A stretch of 64,000 nucleotides of DNA from Paenibacillus lupini (GTDB lineage: Bacteria > Bacillota > Bacilli > Paenibacillales > Paenibacillaceae): contig NZ_JAASRW010000002.1 of NCBI RefSeq assembly GCF_011761355.1, positions 1 through 64,000 on the forward strand. Direction: 5' to 3'. Shown piece by piece: positions 41,493 through 50,368 of the stretch (positions are counted from its first letter, which is position 1; every line of letters starts with the position of its first letter). Under the pieces are notes generated by a model that saw only the letters and a list, made by a program, of their open reading frames with translations, was not told the DNA's origin and ran no database searches. The translations under genes and the position numbers were made by a program.

Positions 41493-43031
41493 ATGCTTAG
41501 AGTTGTAAAAGTGGAAAATGGGATGGTACAAGGGCTGCCGGCGGCAGATCCCCGAATTACGAGTTTTAAAGGAATTCCTTTTGCCGCTCCGCCAATAGGA
41601 GAGAATCGCTGGCGTGCCCCTCAGCCGGCCAATGATTGGGATGGCGTACGAAAAGCCTACGAATATTCGCCTATTCCGTTACAAGTCAGACAGGAACTCG
41701 ATGATAATAATATCTATACACGGGAATGGGCGGTAGAGCCGGACATTGCCATGAATGAGGATTGTCTCTACTTAAACGTATGGACTCCGGCTAAAAGTAC
41801 GGATGAACAGCTGCCGGTATTCGTCTGGTATTTTGGCGGTGGCTTGCAGGTTGGCCATCCATCTGAAATGGAGTTCGATGGCGAACGTATTGCCCGAAGA
41901 GGTATCGTGGTTGTTACCATCAATTATCGGCTGAATGCATTTGGATTTCTATGCCACCCTGAAATTACGGCAGAAGCGTCGGATGCCCCCGCTAACTTCG
42001 GCCACCTCGATCAGCAGGCCGCTACAAGATGGGTCAAACGTAATATTGCTGCTTTCGGCGGAGATCCGCAAAATATGACGATTGGCGGACAATCTGCTGG
42101 AGGCGGCAGTGTGATGAGCCAGCTGACCTCACCTCAGAACAGTGAACTTTTTCAAAGAGCGATTGTTCAAAGCGGATTGTTCACCCAGCTATACCCGAAC
42201 CCAGGAATGCCAAGGTTTCTCCGTACGTTGGAGGAAGCCGAAAAGGAAGGCATACAGTTCTTTTCCTTTCTTGGAGTAGCCTCACTTGAAGAAGCACGAA
42301 GCCTTGATGCCGACTATTTACGTGACAAGATCGTGGAATATAAAGCCTTTTGGGGGACAGTCGTAGATCATAAATTCAGCGTAGGGAATTCGTTTGATCT
42401 ATTCCTTCAAAACAAGCGTTTGCAGGTACCGGTCATGCTTGGCCATACATCATCTGAATTTTTCAGTGTTCCGCTAGCGGTATCCTTAGTAGAGTTTCAA
42501 GAGATGGCCGTCAATCTGTTCGGTGACAACGCCAAGACGTTCTTGGAGCTATGCGATTATTCAACAGGCAACCTTGAAGAAGCTATTAAAAAAGCTTCGG
42601 TAAGCGGAATCGAATATGCCATCCGGATTGCAGGGCAGGCAAACTCTGACACCGGGGCGAATACACGTCTTTATTATTACAATTTCGATGCAGAGATTCC
42701 AGGATGGGATAATCCGGGAACGTTTCATTCGGTAGATCTTTGGTTCTTCTTTGAGACTCTTGCCAAATGCTGGCGGCCTTTTGTCGGCAAGCATTACGAT
42801 CTGGCCCGTCAGATGTGCAATTATTGGGCGAACTTCATCCGTGAAGGAGATCCGAACGGCAAAGATTCTACGGGAGAGGATTTGCCGCGTTGGGAGCCTT
42901 ATACGCCTGATGCACCTTACGGCATGAAGTTCGCGGATCAAGCTGAGTTTGCCAGGGAACAGCCTAATGATAGGATGAAATTCCTCGTAGGACAATTTTT
43001 TAAGGAGAATCAATTGATTTCGACGGAATGA
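41493..43031 (+). CDS. Type-B carboxylesterase
   Basis: A 512-residue alpha/beta hydrolase of the carboxylesterase-B family. It shows ITSFKGIPFAAPPIGENRWR at the start, CLYLNVWTPAK, the oxyanion region WYFGGGLQVG and the nucleophile motif TIGGQSAGGGSVMSQL; the His is expected in the GTFHSVDLWFFFE region. AAGGGAG at 41479 favours ATG 41493 over ATG 41487. In this locus it probably removes acetyl or feruloyl groups from xylo-oligosaccharides taken up by the transporter; that substrate is inference. There is no signal peptide. Its 3' end overlaps the convergent AraC gene by 32 bases. Confidence 0.9.
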   Translation: MLRVVKVENGMVQGLPAADPRITSFKGIPFAAPPIGENRWRAPQPANDWDGVRKAYEYSPIPLQVRQELDDNNIYTREWAVEPDIAMNEDCLYLNVWTPAKSTDEQLPVFVWYFGGGLQVGHPSEMEFDGERIARRGIVVVTINYRLNAFGFLCHPEITAEASDAPANFGHLDQQAATRWVKRNIAAFGGDPQNMTIGGQSAGGGSVMSQLTSPQNSELFQRAIVQSGLFTQLYPNPGMPRFLRTLEEAEKEGIQFFSFLGVASLEEARSLDADYLRDKIVEYKAFWGTVVDHKFSVGNSFDLFLQNKRLQVPVMLGHTSSEFFSVPLAVSLVEFQEMAVNLFGDNAKTFLELCDYSTGNLEEAIKKASVSGIEYAIRIAGQANSDTGANTRLYYYNFDAEIPGWDNPGTFHSVDLWFFFETLAKCWRPFVGKHYDLARQMCNYWANFIREGDPNGKDSTGEDLPRWEPYTPDAPYGMKFADQAEFAREQPNDRMKFLVGQFFKENQLISTE

Positions 43032-43821
43032 CCGGTATGTCCTGAGCCTCTTCGAAAGAGTCGATATGCATTTGGAATTTTCGCGGCGAATAACCGGTTA
43101 CTTGTTTGAATTGCCGGCAGAAATGTTCTACATTTTGATAGCCGCACCGATAAGCAACTTCGGTAATGGTTTGAGAGCCATGAAATAAATATTCTTTGGC
43201 TAGACGAATTCGGCTGCTGATGACATCCTCTATGCAGGAAATACCAAAGGTCTTTTTGTAAATGGTCTGCAGATAGCCCGGGCTGATTCGGAGGGAATCC
43301 GCCATTTTCGGCACCGTCCAGTGATCGCCCGGGTTGCTCTGAATAGCCGCTCGTAGTCTTAATAAATCGTAATATTGTGTCGTAAAGCCATCATGGCAAT
43401 AGGACTCTAATAGCTTATTGAACAACGTATGGAGTAGATAATCTATGGAGGATTTCTTGTAATCTTTATTAAAATTATGCTCAATAACTAGCAGCTCGAA
43501 CAGCTTGTGGCAATAGTCCGGATCATCCAAAGAAAATGGAATGCCAAATGGAAGCGATGTTTTTGAAACGAACGGCTCGTCCGATTCAAAGCGGATCCAG
43601 TTGTTTACATATTTATCAGCGCAGGCTTGATAATAGATTTTTTGTTGTGCTTGGTAGAGGATTGCGCTGTGGGGCGGGTATTTTTTGAGTTCACCATTAA
43701 CCCAGAATTGAGCGGGGGTCTTAGTGATGACCAGAAGCCAGCAGTGATGGCCTTGAGGAATATCAAATATAAAATTGCTTGCGTGCGTAGCATCGCATTC
43801 CACATAGTGAATATGATTCAT
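43000..43821 (-). CDS. AraC-family transcriptional regulator (cupin type)
   Basis: A 273-residue regulator. The N-terminal sugar-binding cupin (about 1-150) is followed by two C-terminal HTHs: VPKMADSLRISPGYLQTIYK and TITEVAYRCGYQNVEHFCRQ, ending FKQVTGYSPRKF. It is convergent with the esterase gene and divergent from a second esterase gene at 44040, which it may control. ATG 43821 is preceded by AAAGGAGAGAC. Confidence 0.92.
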   Translation of the reverse strand: MNHIHYVECDATHASNFIFDIPQGHHCWLLVITKTPAQFWVNGELKKYPPHSAILYQAQQKIYYQACADKYVNNWIRFESDEPFVSKTSLPFGIPFSLDDPDYCHKLFELLVIEHNFNKDYKKSSIDYLLHTLFNKLLESYCHDGFTTQYYDLLRLRAAIQSNPGDHWTVPKMADSLRISPGYLQTIYKKTFGISCIEDVISSRIRLAKEYLFHGSQTITEVAYRCGYQNVEHFCRQFKQVTGYSPRKFQMHIDSFEEAQDIPVIPSKSIDSP

Positions 43822-43944
43822 CTCATTTTGTCTCTCCTTTTACATGCTGTATATTCCCATTATTCCGTTCATAATGACAGGGGGCTCCCTCAAATATACA
43901 AAAAAGGAATTAGTAATTTAAGTAAAAAACAGCCTATAACTTGT

Positions 43945-43960
43945 ACGGTAATTAAACCGT
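43945..43960. promoter_or_regulatory. ACGGT/ACCGT palindrome in the AraC-esterase divergent region
   Basis: ACGGT and ACCGT form an inverted repeat around AATTAA in the 218-base gap between the AraC gene and the 44040 esterase. A candidate AraC operator; a TTTTT run after it means a hairpin is also possible. Confidence 0.35.
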
Positions 43961-44039
43961 TTTTAACAGGTTGTTGTCAATGAGCTGGAGATGCTACTTT
44001 ATTTTATAATAGAAAGATTTAGAGAGGGGAAAGGCAAAT

Positions 44040-44810
44040 ATGTTTCTCGAATCAGCTCCACCTGGCTATGACCAGTATAGGGAGGACATTCCTCATGGTC
44101 ATATAGGGACAGTCGAATATGAATCGGGCACGGTTGGCAGCAAACGCAGCTGTATGATTTACACACCTCCTGGGTATACAAAGGAGCTAAAGTATAATGT
44201 CTTGTATCTCTTGCACGGGATTGGCGGAGATGAGACGGAATGGTATAAACATGGTGCTCCGCAAGTGATTCTAGATAATTTATTTGCTGATAATAAGCTC
44301 TCACCTATGATCGTGGTTCTCCCGAATGGGCGTGCGATGAAAAATGATCGGGCGGAGGGAGATATATTTGCCCCTGATAAAATAAAAGCATTCGAAACGT
44401 TTGAATCTGATTTGCTCCATGACCTAATTCCTTTTGTAGAGTCGCATTACCCTGTCTTTACTGGCTCTGAGAACCGCGCATTAGCCGGCCTATCCATGGG
44501 AGGCGGGCAATCTTTAAATATGGGGTTTAATAATCCTGATTATTTTGAATGGGTAGGGGCATTTTCTGCCGCGCCAAATACAAGAGATCCCGAGCAATTG
44601 CTGCCTTATCCGGAGAAATCGACAGCGCAGCTGCGTCTGCTGTGGTTGTCTTGTGGTGTGCTTGATGAGCTGAAGCATGTCAGCGACAGAACTCACGCCT
44701 TTCTGAAGCAGGAGAATATTTCACATCTCTGGTATGAGGAAAGCGGAGGACATGACTGGCCGGTCTGGAAAAATGATTTGTACCATTTCTCCCAGCTAAT
44801 CTTCAGATAA
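44040..44810 (+). CDS. Esterase D/feruloyl-esterase-like alpha/beta hydrolase
   Basis: A 256-residue hydrolase. The motifs are VLYLLHGIGGDETEWYKHG (oxyanion loop), ALAGLSMGGGQSLNMG (nucleophile Ser) and YEESGGHDWPVWKND (His). This pattern matches the Esterase/PF00756 group that includes bacterial feruloyl and acetyl-xylan esterases. There is no signal peptide, so it acts on imported, esterified oligosaccharides. GGGAAAGG precedes ATG 44040. It is a single gene closed by a strong terminator. Confidence 0.88.
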   Translation: MFLESAPPGYDQYREDIPHGHIGTVEYESGTVGSKRSCMIYTPPGYTKELKYNVLYLLHGIGGDETEWYKHGAPQVILDNLFADNKLSPMIVVLPNGRAMKNDRAEGDIFAPDKIKAFETFESDLLHDLIPFVESHYPVFTGSENRALAGLSMGGGQSLNMGFNNPDYFEWVGAFSAAPNTRDPEQLLPYPEKSTAQLRLLWLSCGVLDELKHVSDRTHAFLKQENISHLWYEESGGHDWPVWKNDLYHFSQLIFR

Positions 44811-44825
44811 TACGATAGAACAAGT

Positions 44826-44861
44826 AATCGGGGCAGCTACCTTGTAGCGGTTGCCCCGATT
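44826..44861. terminator. Bidirectional terminator
   Basis: AATCGGGGCA pairs perfectly with TGCCCCGATT. It separates the esterase from the convergent GH5 gene. Confidence 0.88.
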
Positions 44862-44867
44862 GTTATG

Positions 44868-46574
44868 TTAGTTGATCTTCACCAGCTGCCACTGCTGATT
44901 CAGGTTGCCCCGATACAAATTCTGTTGAATCAAAGCATTGTTAGCTGTGGAAGAATTGGCAACTTCAACCGCTTTATTGCTGTTCACGTTGATCATGCTC
45001 CAATACCCGTTGCTCAGCTTGATGAGCCGGAACTGCTGCGGGGTATTATTGTAATCCGACATAAGCTGAATGGCTTCTCCATTGTTTTTTGTGCCGTTGC
45101 GTACATCCATGACTTTGCTGTCGGGCGAGCTGACGCTCTGGAGCTTGTAGTAATTGTTATAGGTGCCCTGATCCGAGATAACCCACTGCTGAGCGGTTGC
45201 GCCATTGTCTGTGTATTGCTGTAGCTGCAGAGCGTTTGTGTTTGCCCCGCCAGGCACTTCTAACGCTTTGCCGGAAGCCCGGTTAATAATTTTGTAGGTC
45301 GATCCGGACTGTATGCCATTCCAGATTCCGTTCCATGGATGCAGCTGTGCCCGCTCATAATACCATTCGAATATAAATCGGGCCATGCCGTCCCTCGCCG
45401 TATTGCCGTCATACTTCAATCCGGCCGTAGGATCTGCAAAGGAGCTTCTTGTACCTGGCTCCAGCAGGAAGCCGTTCATATGAACGGCGATGCTGACATT
45501 ACCCGCCGCAGTAAAGATTGCTTTCGTATTCTTGCCAAAGCCTTCATTGGAACCGTTGAACAGATCCCAATAGGAAGAGTCTCCTGTTAATGTCTTGAAC
45601 CAAGTCGTCTCCGTAATATTGATTGGATAACTGTTGGCACATGGCTTGATGGTATCATCCCAGATCTGCTGCAGAGCTGCATAATTATCATGGGCACCAT
45701 AACCGGGATACCAGTGAACGGCATAACCGTAATTGTTGAGCGGATCAGTCAGCGGGTAAGAAGCGCATAGTTGATAATATTGATCCCATCCAAGTCCTGA
45801 CGCCCAGATTACATTATCTGCTCCGTTATTGCGGATCGTTGAGATGATCGAGTTCTGGAACGTCTTAAGAGAATTCCAGTAGGCAACGAAGTCGCTTTGG
45901 GCAGGGTTGCCGCCCCAAGAACCGTTGGCATTAGCTTGGACCGGTTCATTGATGAGCTCGAACATGACATTGTCCGCACTCTTGATGGCCGTCTGGGAGG
46001 ACAGATAACCCCAGATTTGATTGAATTTGTCTAGATTAGCCTGTGTAGTCGCTTGGTTATTCAGAATGGTGAAGTCAAGTCCAAGCGTGACATATACTCC
46101 CTTGGTCTTGGCGTAGTTAATGAACGGAATGATAACATCCTGAGTGACGGACTGTAAGCCTGCAAAATTGTAGGTACCGGCCGCCACATCGCCCATGTCC
46201 TCACGATCAATGAACAGGCGGACCTGGTTCATATACCAGCCATGATTGTTGCCATATTTATTTGATGTGCTGGTAAAGGTATCAGTAATGTCCTTCAGGT
46301 ATGCCAGAACTGCCGCATGTCTGTTCCCGCCATACTGATCTAGGTAGTAGCTGCTGTCCTGATACGTCCAGTATGAACCGGAAGGCTGATGCCAACCGCT
46401 CAGCAGTACAGGCTGACCGCTGCTGTTCACAAGCTGATTGCCGCTTACATGAAGCTTGGACATGTTCATTCCTGACCATGCTTTCGCCGGATTACTGTTC
46501 ATCAGGGATGGCGTTAATATAAGGGCCACCAGTGTGAACAGCTTCAGAATCCAGCTTGACTTGCTCTTTCTCAT
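44868..46574 (-). CDS. Secreted GH5 endoglycanase with ricin-type lectin (RICIN/CBM13-like) domain
   Basis: A 568-residue secreted enzyme. The signal peptide (MRKSKSSWILKLFTLVALIL, cut near KAW) is followed by a GH5 barrel (about 35-410) with acid/base Glu in NVMFELINEPVQAN and nucleophile Glu in YPINITETTWFKTL, then a ricin-B-type repeat domain (about 425-568) with QxW-like motifs (TAQQWVIS, TPQQFRLI, LNQQWQLVKI). It likely cuts cellulose, mannan or xylan chains outside the cell; the exact GH5 subfamily cannot be told here. The start is ATG 46574 behind GGAGTTGGG. A cre-like site lies upstream at 46713. Confidence 0.92.
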   Translation of the reverse strand: MRKSKSSWILKLFTLVALILTPSLMNSNPAKAWSGMNMSKLHVSGNQLVNSSGQPVLLSGWHQPSGSYWTYQDSSYYLDQYGGNRHAAVLAYLKDITDTFTSTSNKYGNNHGWYMNQVRLFIDREDMGDVAAGTYNFAGLQSVTQDVIIPFINYAKTKGVYVTLGLDFTILNNQATTQANLDKFNQIWGYLSSQTAIKSADNVMFELINEPVQANANGSWGGNPAQSDFVAYWNSLKTFQNSIISTIRNNGADNVIWASGLGWDQYYQLCASYPLTDPLNNYGYAVHWYPGYGAHDNYAALQQIWDDTIKPCANSYPINITETTWFKTLTGDSSYWDLFNGSNEGFGKNTKAIFTAAGNVSIAVHMNGFLLEPGTRSSFADPTAGLKYDGNTARDGMARFIFEWYYERAQLHPWNGIWNGIQSGSTYKIINRASGKALEVPGGANTNALQLQQYTDNGATAQQWVISDQGTYNNYYKLQSVSSPDSKVMDVRNGTKNNGEAIQLMSDYNNTPQQFRLIKLSNGYWSMINVNSNKAVEVANSSTANNALIQQNLYRGNLNQQWQLVKIN

Positions 46575-46712
46575 TAATACCCAACTCCTTTGATATTCGG
46601 TTGTATGTGAAATCTAGGAAGTACAGGGATACCCCGCAAATATACAGCGGTCGGCGCGGCGTCAGCTAAGTAGGAGGCAGCTCTAAGAAGGGGGATTCAT
46701 GTGGGGATGCAA

Positions 46713-46728
46713 TTGAATACGCTTGCAA
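46713..46728. promoter_or_regulatory. cre-like site upstream of GH5
   Basis: TTGAATACGCTTGCAA fits the cre consensus with two mismatches. It lies 140 bases upstream of the leftward GH5 gene. Confidence 0.45.
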
Positions 46729-46849
46729 GAACGAGTTTACTACTTGGGAACAGGTGATGAACACCTGTCTAATTATGGGGCTTAACCCGCTTAACGATAT
46801 AACAGCGGCAGGCAGCCCGAACGGTTGTACAGTCATTTTTCTGCTCAAC

Positions 46850-46901
46850 AAGTAAACAACGGGTAAGGAAATAAAGAGATGTGTAAAGAGATGTGTATTG
46901 T
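46850..46901 (+). repeat. 36-bp shared element, copy 1, with internal tandem duplication
   Basis: AAGTAAACAACGGGTAA followed by AAAGAGATGTGTA recurs at 55804 with two mismatches. Here the AAAGAGATGTGTA unit is present twice in tandem and ends ATTGT. It lies ~100 bases before the response-regulator gene, so it is probably a regulator-binding site or promoter core. Confidence 0.8.
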
Positions 46902-46939
46902 TTAACCCTACTGCTGGTCAGATAATTAAACATATCATC

Positions 46940-46955
46940 TCGAAAGCGGTTGCAT
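46940..46955. promoter_or_regulatory. cre-like site upstream of response regulator
   Basis: TCGAAAGCGGTTGCAT matches the cre consensus at all but two positions, 44 bases before the response-regulator start. Confidence 0.5.
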
Positions 46956-46998
46956 AGATTTCGTAAGCTGACTTCTTAATAAAGTGCAGGTGGTAATG

Positions 46999-48564
46999 AT
47001 GTACAAAGCGATAGTAGTGGATGACGAACCCTATATGCTGGAAGCCTGGGAAACGCTGATTGACTGGCAGGCGTTCGGCTATCAATTATGCGGGACGGCA
47101 AAAGATGGTGAAGAGGCGCTTGCTTTAATTAAAACAAACGAGCCGGATCTGGTTATGACCGACATTCAGATGCCCGTACTGGATGGGATTGAACTCGTAC
47201 GTGTGATGAAAGAGGAGCTTAGACTGGAAGCCCGGACCGTTATCGTAAGCGGTTATTCGGAATTTACCTATGCGCAGCAAGCGCTGCGATACCAGGTTGA
47301 TCATTATGTACTCAAGCCTTTAATGCTGAAGGAAATTCACAGCATCCTCACGGAACTGAAGGAGGAGCTGGATAAAGCGCGTTTAGCCAAGGAAGAAGTT
47401 AACAGAGAGAGAGCTGCGGTGGAAGCAGCCACAATTTTAAGACTAGCCAAATGCGGCGGAGCTGCTGCTGTTACTGCTGCTGAACGGCTGCTCGGATTAG
47501 AGGGGGATTCACAGGTAACCCTGCTAATGGCTGAATCTGCTAATCAGACGAATCGTAGCGGTGATCATTCTGAAGAAGAGGCTCTGTCCATTGCAGTCCG
47601 ACTCCAACAATATGTTAGTCATGTATTCCAAGACGACAGCATTCGGATGTGGCTGTTCGAAGATGGTCCGGAGCGTGCGGGACTACTGATCGTGAATGAA
47701 CAGCTGGAGCAGGAGAAATGGGAGACAGCTCTATCACTTGTTGCAGCTGCGCAGCCAGTCTTGCTGGAAGAGCTGACGGTTTATAGCAGCGCGAGTTCTT
47801 GCAAGCTGTCAGAATTGCATGAGCTGTACAGCCAAATGTTAGCATCTCGCCGCAATACACAATTTTTCGTGAAATCCGGTCTTCAAGTATGTCGCAAACA
47901 TGAACAGGATAACTGCAAATTGGTGGACATAACAAGCATTGCTCAAGAGCTGCTTAGTCATATAGAAGCTGGTGATGCTGACCGCATACAGTCGACCGTT
48001 GATCGAATGCATGCAAGTTATGAAGGTACGCCATTCATGTACGGCTGGCTGCAAGGAGCTCTTGAGTATCTTTGTGGTGAACTGCTGCGCAGGTATGAGG
48101 AGGAGAAAGATGAGTCCTGCTGGCTGCTGAATTGGTGCAAGGAAACGACAGGTACAAAGTACTGGACAAGCGAGCGGCTTAAGGCGAAGTGTATGGAGGT
48201 ATCGGTGCATGTAAGGCACCGGAATGAACCAGCTCGTGCAGTGGAAAGAATCATTGCTGAAGCAATTACCTACTTGAAAAACCATTACCAGGAAAAGATG
48301 CAAATATTAGATGTGGCTGATCTGTTCCATCTGAATCCGGTTTATTTCGGGCAGCAGTTCAAACGTACGACAGGTTCCAGCTTTCATGATTTTATTCACA
48401 ATCTTCGCATTGACGAAGCGAAAAAGTTGATCAGGAGAACGGATTTGAGGCTTTCCGACATTGCCAGAATGCTCGGCTATCACAGTACGGAATATTTTAC
48501 CGTCAAATTTAAAGCGCTTACAGGGAAGCTGCCTTCCGCTTACAAAAATGCTTGTCAGAGGTGA
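46999..48564 (+). CDS. Response regulator with AraC-type output (YesN-like) 1
   Basis: A 521-residue regulator. The receiver domain (1-120) has YKAIVVDDEPYMLEAW, the phospho-Asp in PDLVMTDIQMPVLDG and HYVLKPLM. A long middle domain follows, then AraC HTHs at about 425-521 (ILDVADLFHLNPVYFGQQFK and LSDIARMLGYHSTEYFTVKF). AGGTGG favours ATG 46999. Its end overlaps the kinase gene region, so the two are coupled. It is predicted to activate neighbouring transporter and glycosidase genes when a sugar is sensed. Confidence 0.93.
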   Translation: MYKAIVVDDEPYMLEAWETLIDWQAFGYQLCGTAKDGEEALALIKTNEPDLVMTDIQMPVLDGIELVRVMKEELRLEARTVIVSGYSEFTYAQQALRYQVDHYVLKPLMLKEIHSILTELKEELDKARLAKEEVNRERAAVEAATILRLAKCGGAAAVTAAERLLGLEGDSQVTLLMAESANQTNRSGDHSEEEALSIAVRLQQYVSHVFQDDSIRMWLFEDGPERAGLLIVNEQLEQEKWETALSLVAAAQPVLLEELTVYSSASSCKLSELHELYSQMLASRRNTQFFVKSGLQVCRKHEQDNCKLVDITSIAQELLSHIEAGDADRIQSTVDRMHASYEGTPFMYGWLQGALEYLCGELLRRYEEEKDESCWLLNWCKETTGTKYWTSERLKAKCMEVSVHVRHRNEPARAVERIIAEAITYLKNHYQEKMQILDVADLFHLNPVYFGQQFKRTTGSSFHDFIHNLRIDEAKKLIRRTDLRLSDIARMLGYHSTEYFTVKFKALTGKLPSAYKNACQR

Positions 48565-48569
48565 CCGAT

Positions 48570-50354
48570 ATGGACGGCAGAAAGCCTGGGATTATTGGTA
48601 TTAATGATATCCCGCTGAAATACAAGTTCCTTCTTATTTATCTATTATGTGTGCTGCTTCCCATCGTAACGATTAACCTCTTCTTTTATCAACGGAATTC
48701 AGAAGATATTAAGATACGTGAGCAGGACAATTTGCGCAAATCGATAGAACGGGCGTCCGGTGAGCTGCTTGGCATGATTGACGAGAGCGTCGCGCTCAGT
48801 CGATCCATTGGCAGCGATGATTCGCTTTATGAGGTACTGGACCGGACTTATGATTCCCCCAGTGATTATTATGAGGTGTACAACGGATTACTGCGGGACC
48901 GGCTGACCCGTTATATGTCTGAGAATATTGTGGAGGCTCGTATTTATACAGGTAATCCTACGATTCAGACTGGTGCAAACTATTATGTGATGGACCATTC
49001 GGCTGATGAGGATTCCTGGATCAAGCCGCTTCAGCAATCTAATGGCAACATTATAGTAGCGGCCTATTACGAGAGTGCGGGATTTAGTCCTGGCAAACGA
49101 ATCAGCGTTATTAGCAAGATGAATACGTACACTTCATTTTCAAAGTACCCCAAATATTTACGTATTGACTTAAATGTAGATAAAATTAATCACATTCTTG
49201 ATCGTGAGCTGGACAGTCTACAGCTTCGTCTGATGGATGGCCGGAACCGGGTAGTTGCTGTTAGTAGTGGACTACAAAGTCCTGATTTGTCTAACCGGGA
49301 AGAGCTGCTAATTCAAGAGCCTGTGGCAAGCAGTGACTATACCATTGAACATACGCTGGGAGATGTCAGTTATGCAAAGGGATGGAAGCTCACAGGCATT
49401 GCAGATACGCGGCGGATAGACAAGCTGCTGGAGGATGCGCACCGCTCAATCATTTGGCTTGCTGTGATTAGCACGGTACTGCCGTCTTTACTTATATTTA
49501 TAATTTTCCGTTCCTATCATTATCGGGTGAAGAAGTTATCCAGACATATGCAGAAAGTAAGGAACGAGAAATTCGAGCTCATTGACATTAAGGAAGGCCG
49601 AGATGAAATTGGAGGTTTAATTCATACCTTTAATGTCATGACTGGCAAAATTACAACGCTGATTAATGATGTATATAAACTGGAGATTCGCCAGAAGAGT
49701 ATGGAACTTGAGCAGGTACGGACAGAGCTGTCGATGCTGCAAAGCCAGATGAACCCTCATTTCCTGTTCAATACCTTAAATGCACTGCTGATCGTCTGCA
49801 TGAAGAAAGGCTATTGCGAGGTAACAGAAATAATCAGTAATCTGTCGCTGTTAATGCGTCAGCTTCTGCGGAGCGCGGATGGTCTTGTGACGCTGGAGGA
49901 GGAACTTCAATTCACTACGATGTACCTGCAAATCGAGAAGTTCCGTTTTGGCGATCAGTTCGACTATCATTTTGAGATTGATCCGGAATCACTCTCCATG
50001 AAAATCCCAAGAATGAGCATTCAGCCGCTTGTCGAGAATGCTTGTAAGCATGGTTTACAGTTAAGAAAAGGGAACAGACGGATTCATGTTACCTCTAAGG
50101 TTAGCGACCGTGCTCTTGAAATCAAGGTAATCGATAATGGAGTCGGAATGGATGAGAGAAAGCTGCAGCAGCTGATGGATAGAGTAAGAAACGATCAGGA
50201 TATGGAGGGCCATGTCGGTATCCGCAATGTATACCGTAGATTAGAGCTGTTCTACCACGAGCATGTCCGTTTTCTGATCAGCAGTAATCCTGATAACGGA
50301 ACGGAAGCTGGATTCCACATTCCTTTATCCAAACTTGAGCCTGTAAAGGAATAG
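48570..50354 (+). CDS. Sensor histidine kinase (YesM-like) 1
   Basis: A 594-residue membrane kinase. Two membrane segments (about 15-35 and 290-310) bracket an extracellular sensor of ~250 residues. Then come HAMP, the His_kinase motif LQSQMNPHFLFNTLNAL (phospho-His), the N box PRMSIQPLVENACKHGLQ and the G box VIDNGVGMDE. AGAGGTGA lies five bases before ATG 48570; GTG 48561, which overlaps the upstream stop, is possible. It lies between two response-regulator genes, an unusual arrangement. Confidence 0.93.
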   Translation: MDGRKPGIIGINDIPLKYKFLLIYLLCVLLPIVTINLFFYQRNSEDIKIREQDNLRKSIERASGELLGMIDESVALSRSIGSDDSLYEVLDRTYDSPSDYYEVYNGLLRDRLTRYMSENIVEARIYTGNPTIQTGANYYVMDHSADEDSWIKPLQQSNGNIIVAAYYESAGFSPGKRISVISKMNTYTSFSKYPKYLRIDLNVDKINHILDRELDSLQLRLMDGRNRVVAVSSGLQSPDLSNREELLIQEPVASSDYTIEHTLGDVSYAKGWKLTGIADTRRIDKLLEDAHRSIIWLAVISTVLPSLLIFIIFRSYHYRVKKLSRHMQKVRNEKFELIDIKEGRDEIGGLIHTFNVMTGKITTLINDVYKLEIRQKSMELEQVRTELSMLQSQMNPHFLFNTLNALLIVCMKKGYCEVTEIISNLSLLMRQLLRSADGLVTLEEELQFTTMYLQIEKFRFGDQFDYHFEIDPESLSMKIPRMSIQPLVENACKHGLQLRKGNRRIHVTSKVSDRALEIKVIDNGVGMDERKLQQLMDRVRNDQDMEGHVGIRNVYRRLELFYHEHVRFLISSNPDNGTEAGFHIPLSKLEPVKE

Positions 50355-50368
50355 AAGGAGGCAAATAC

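Larger units (their letters stand above)
46575..46998. other. Control region between GH5 and the first two-component operon
   Basis: 424 bases without a gene. It holds two cre-like sites (46713, 46940) and the 36-bp element shared with 55804, all listed separately. Confidence 0.6.
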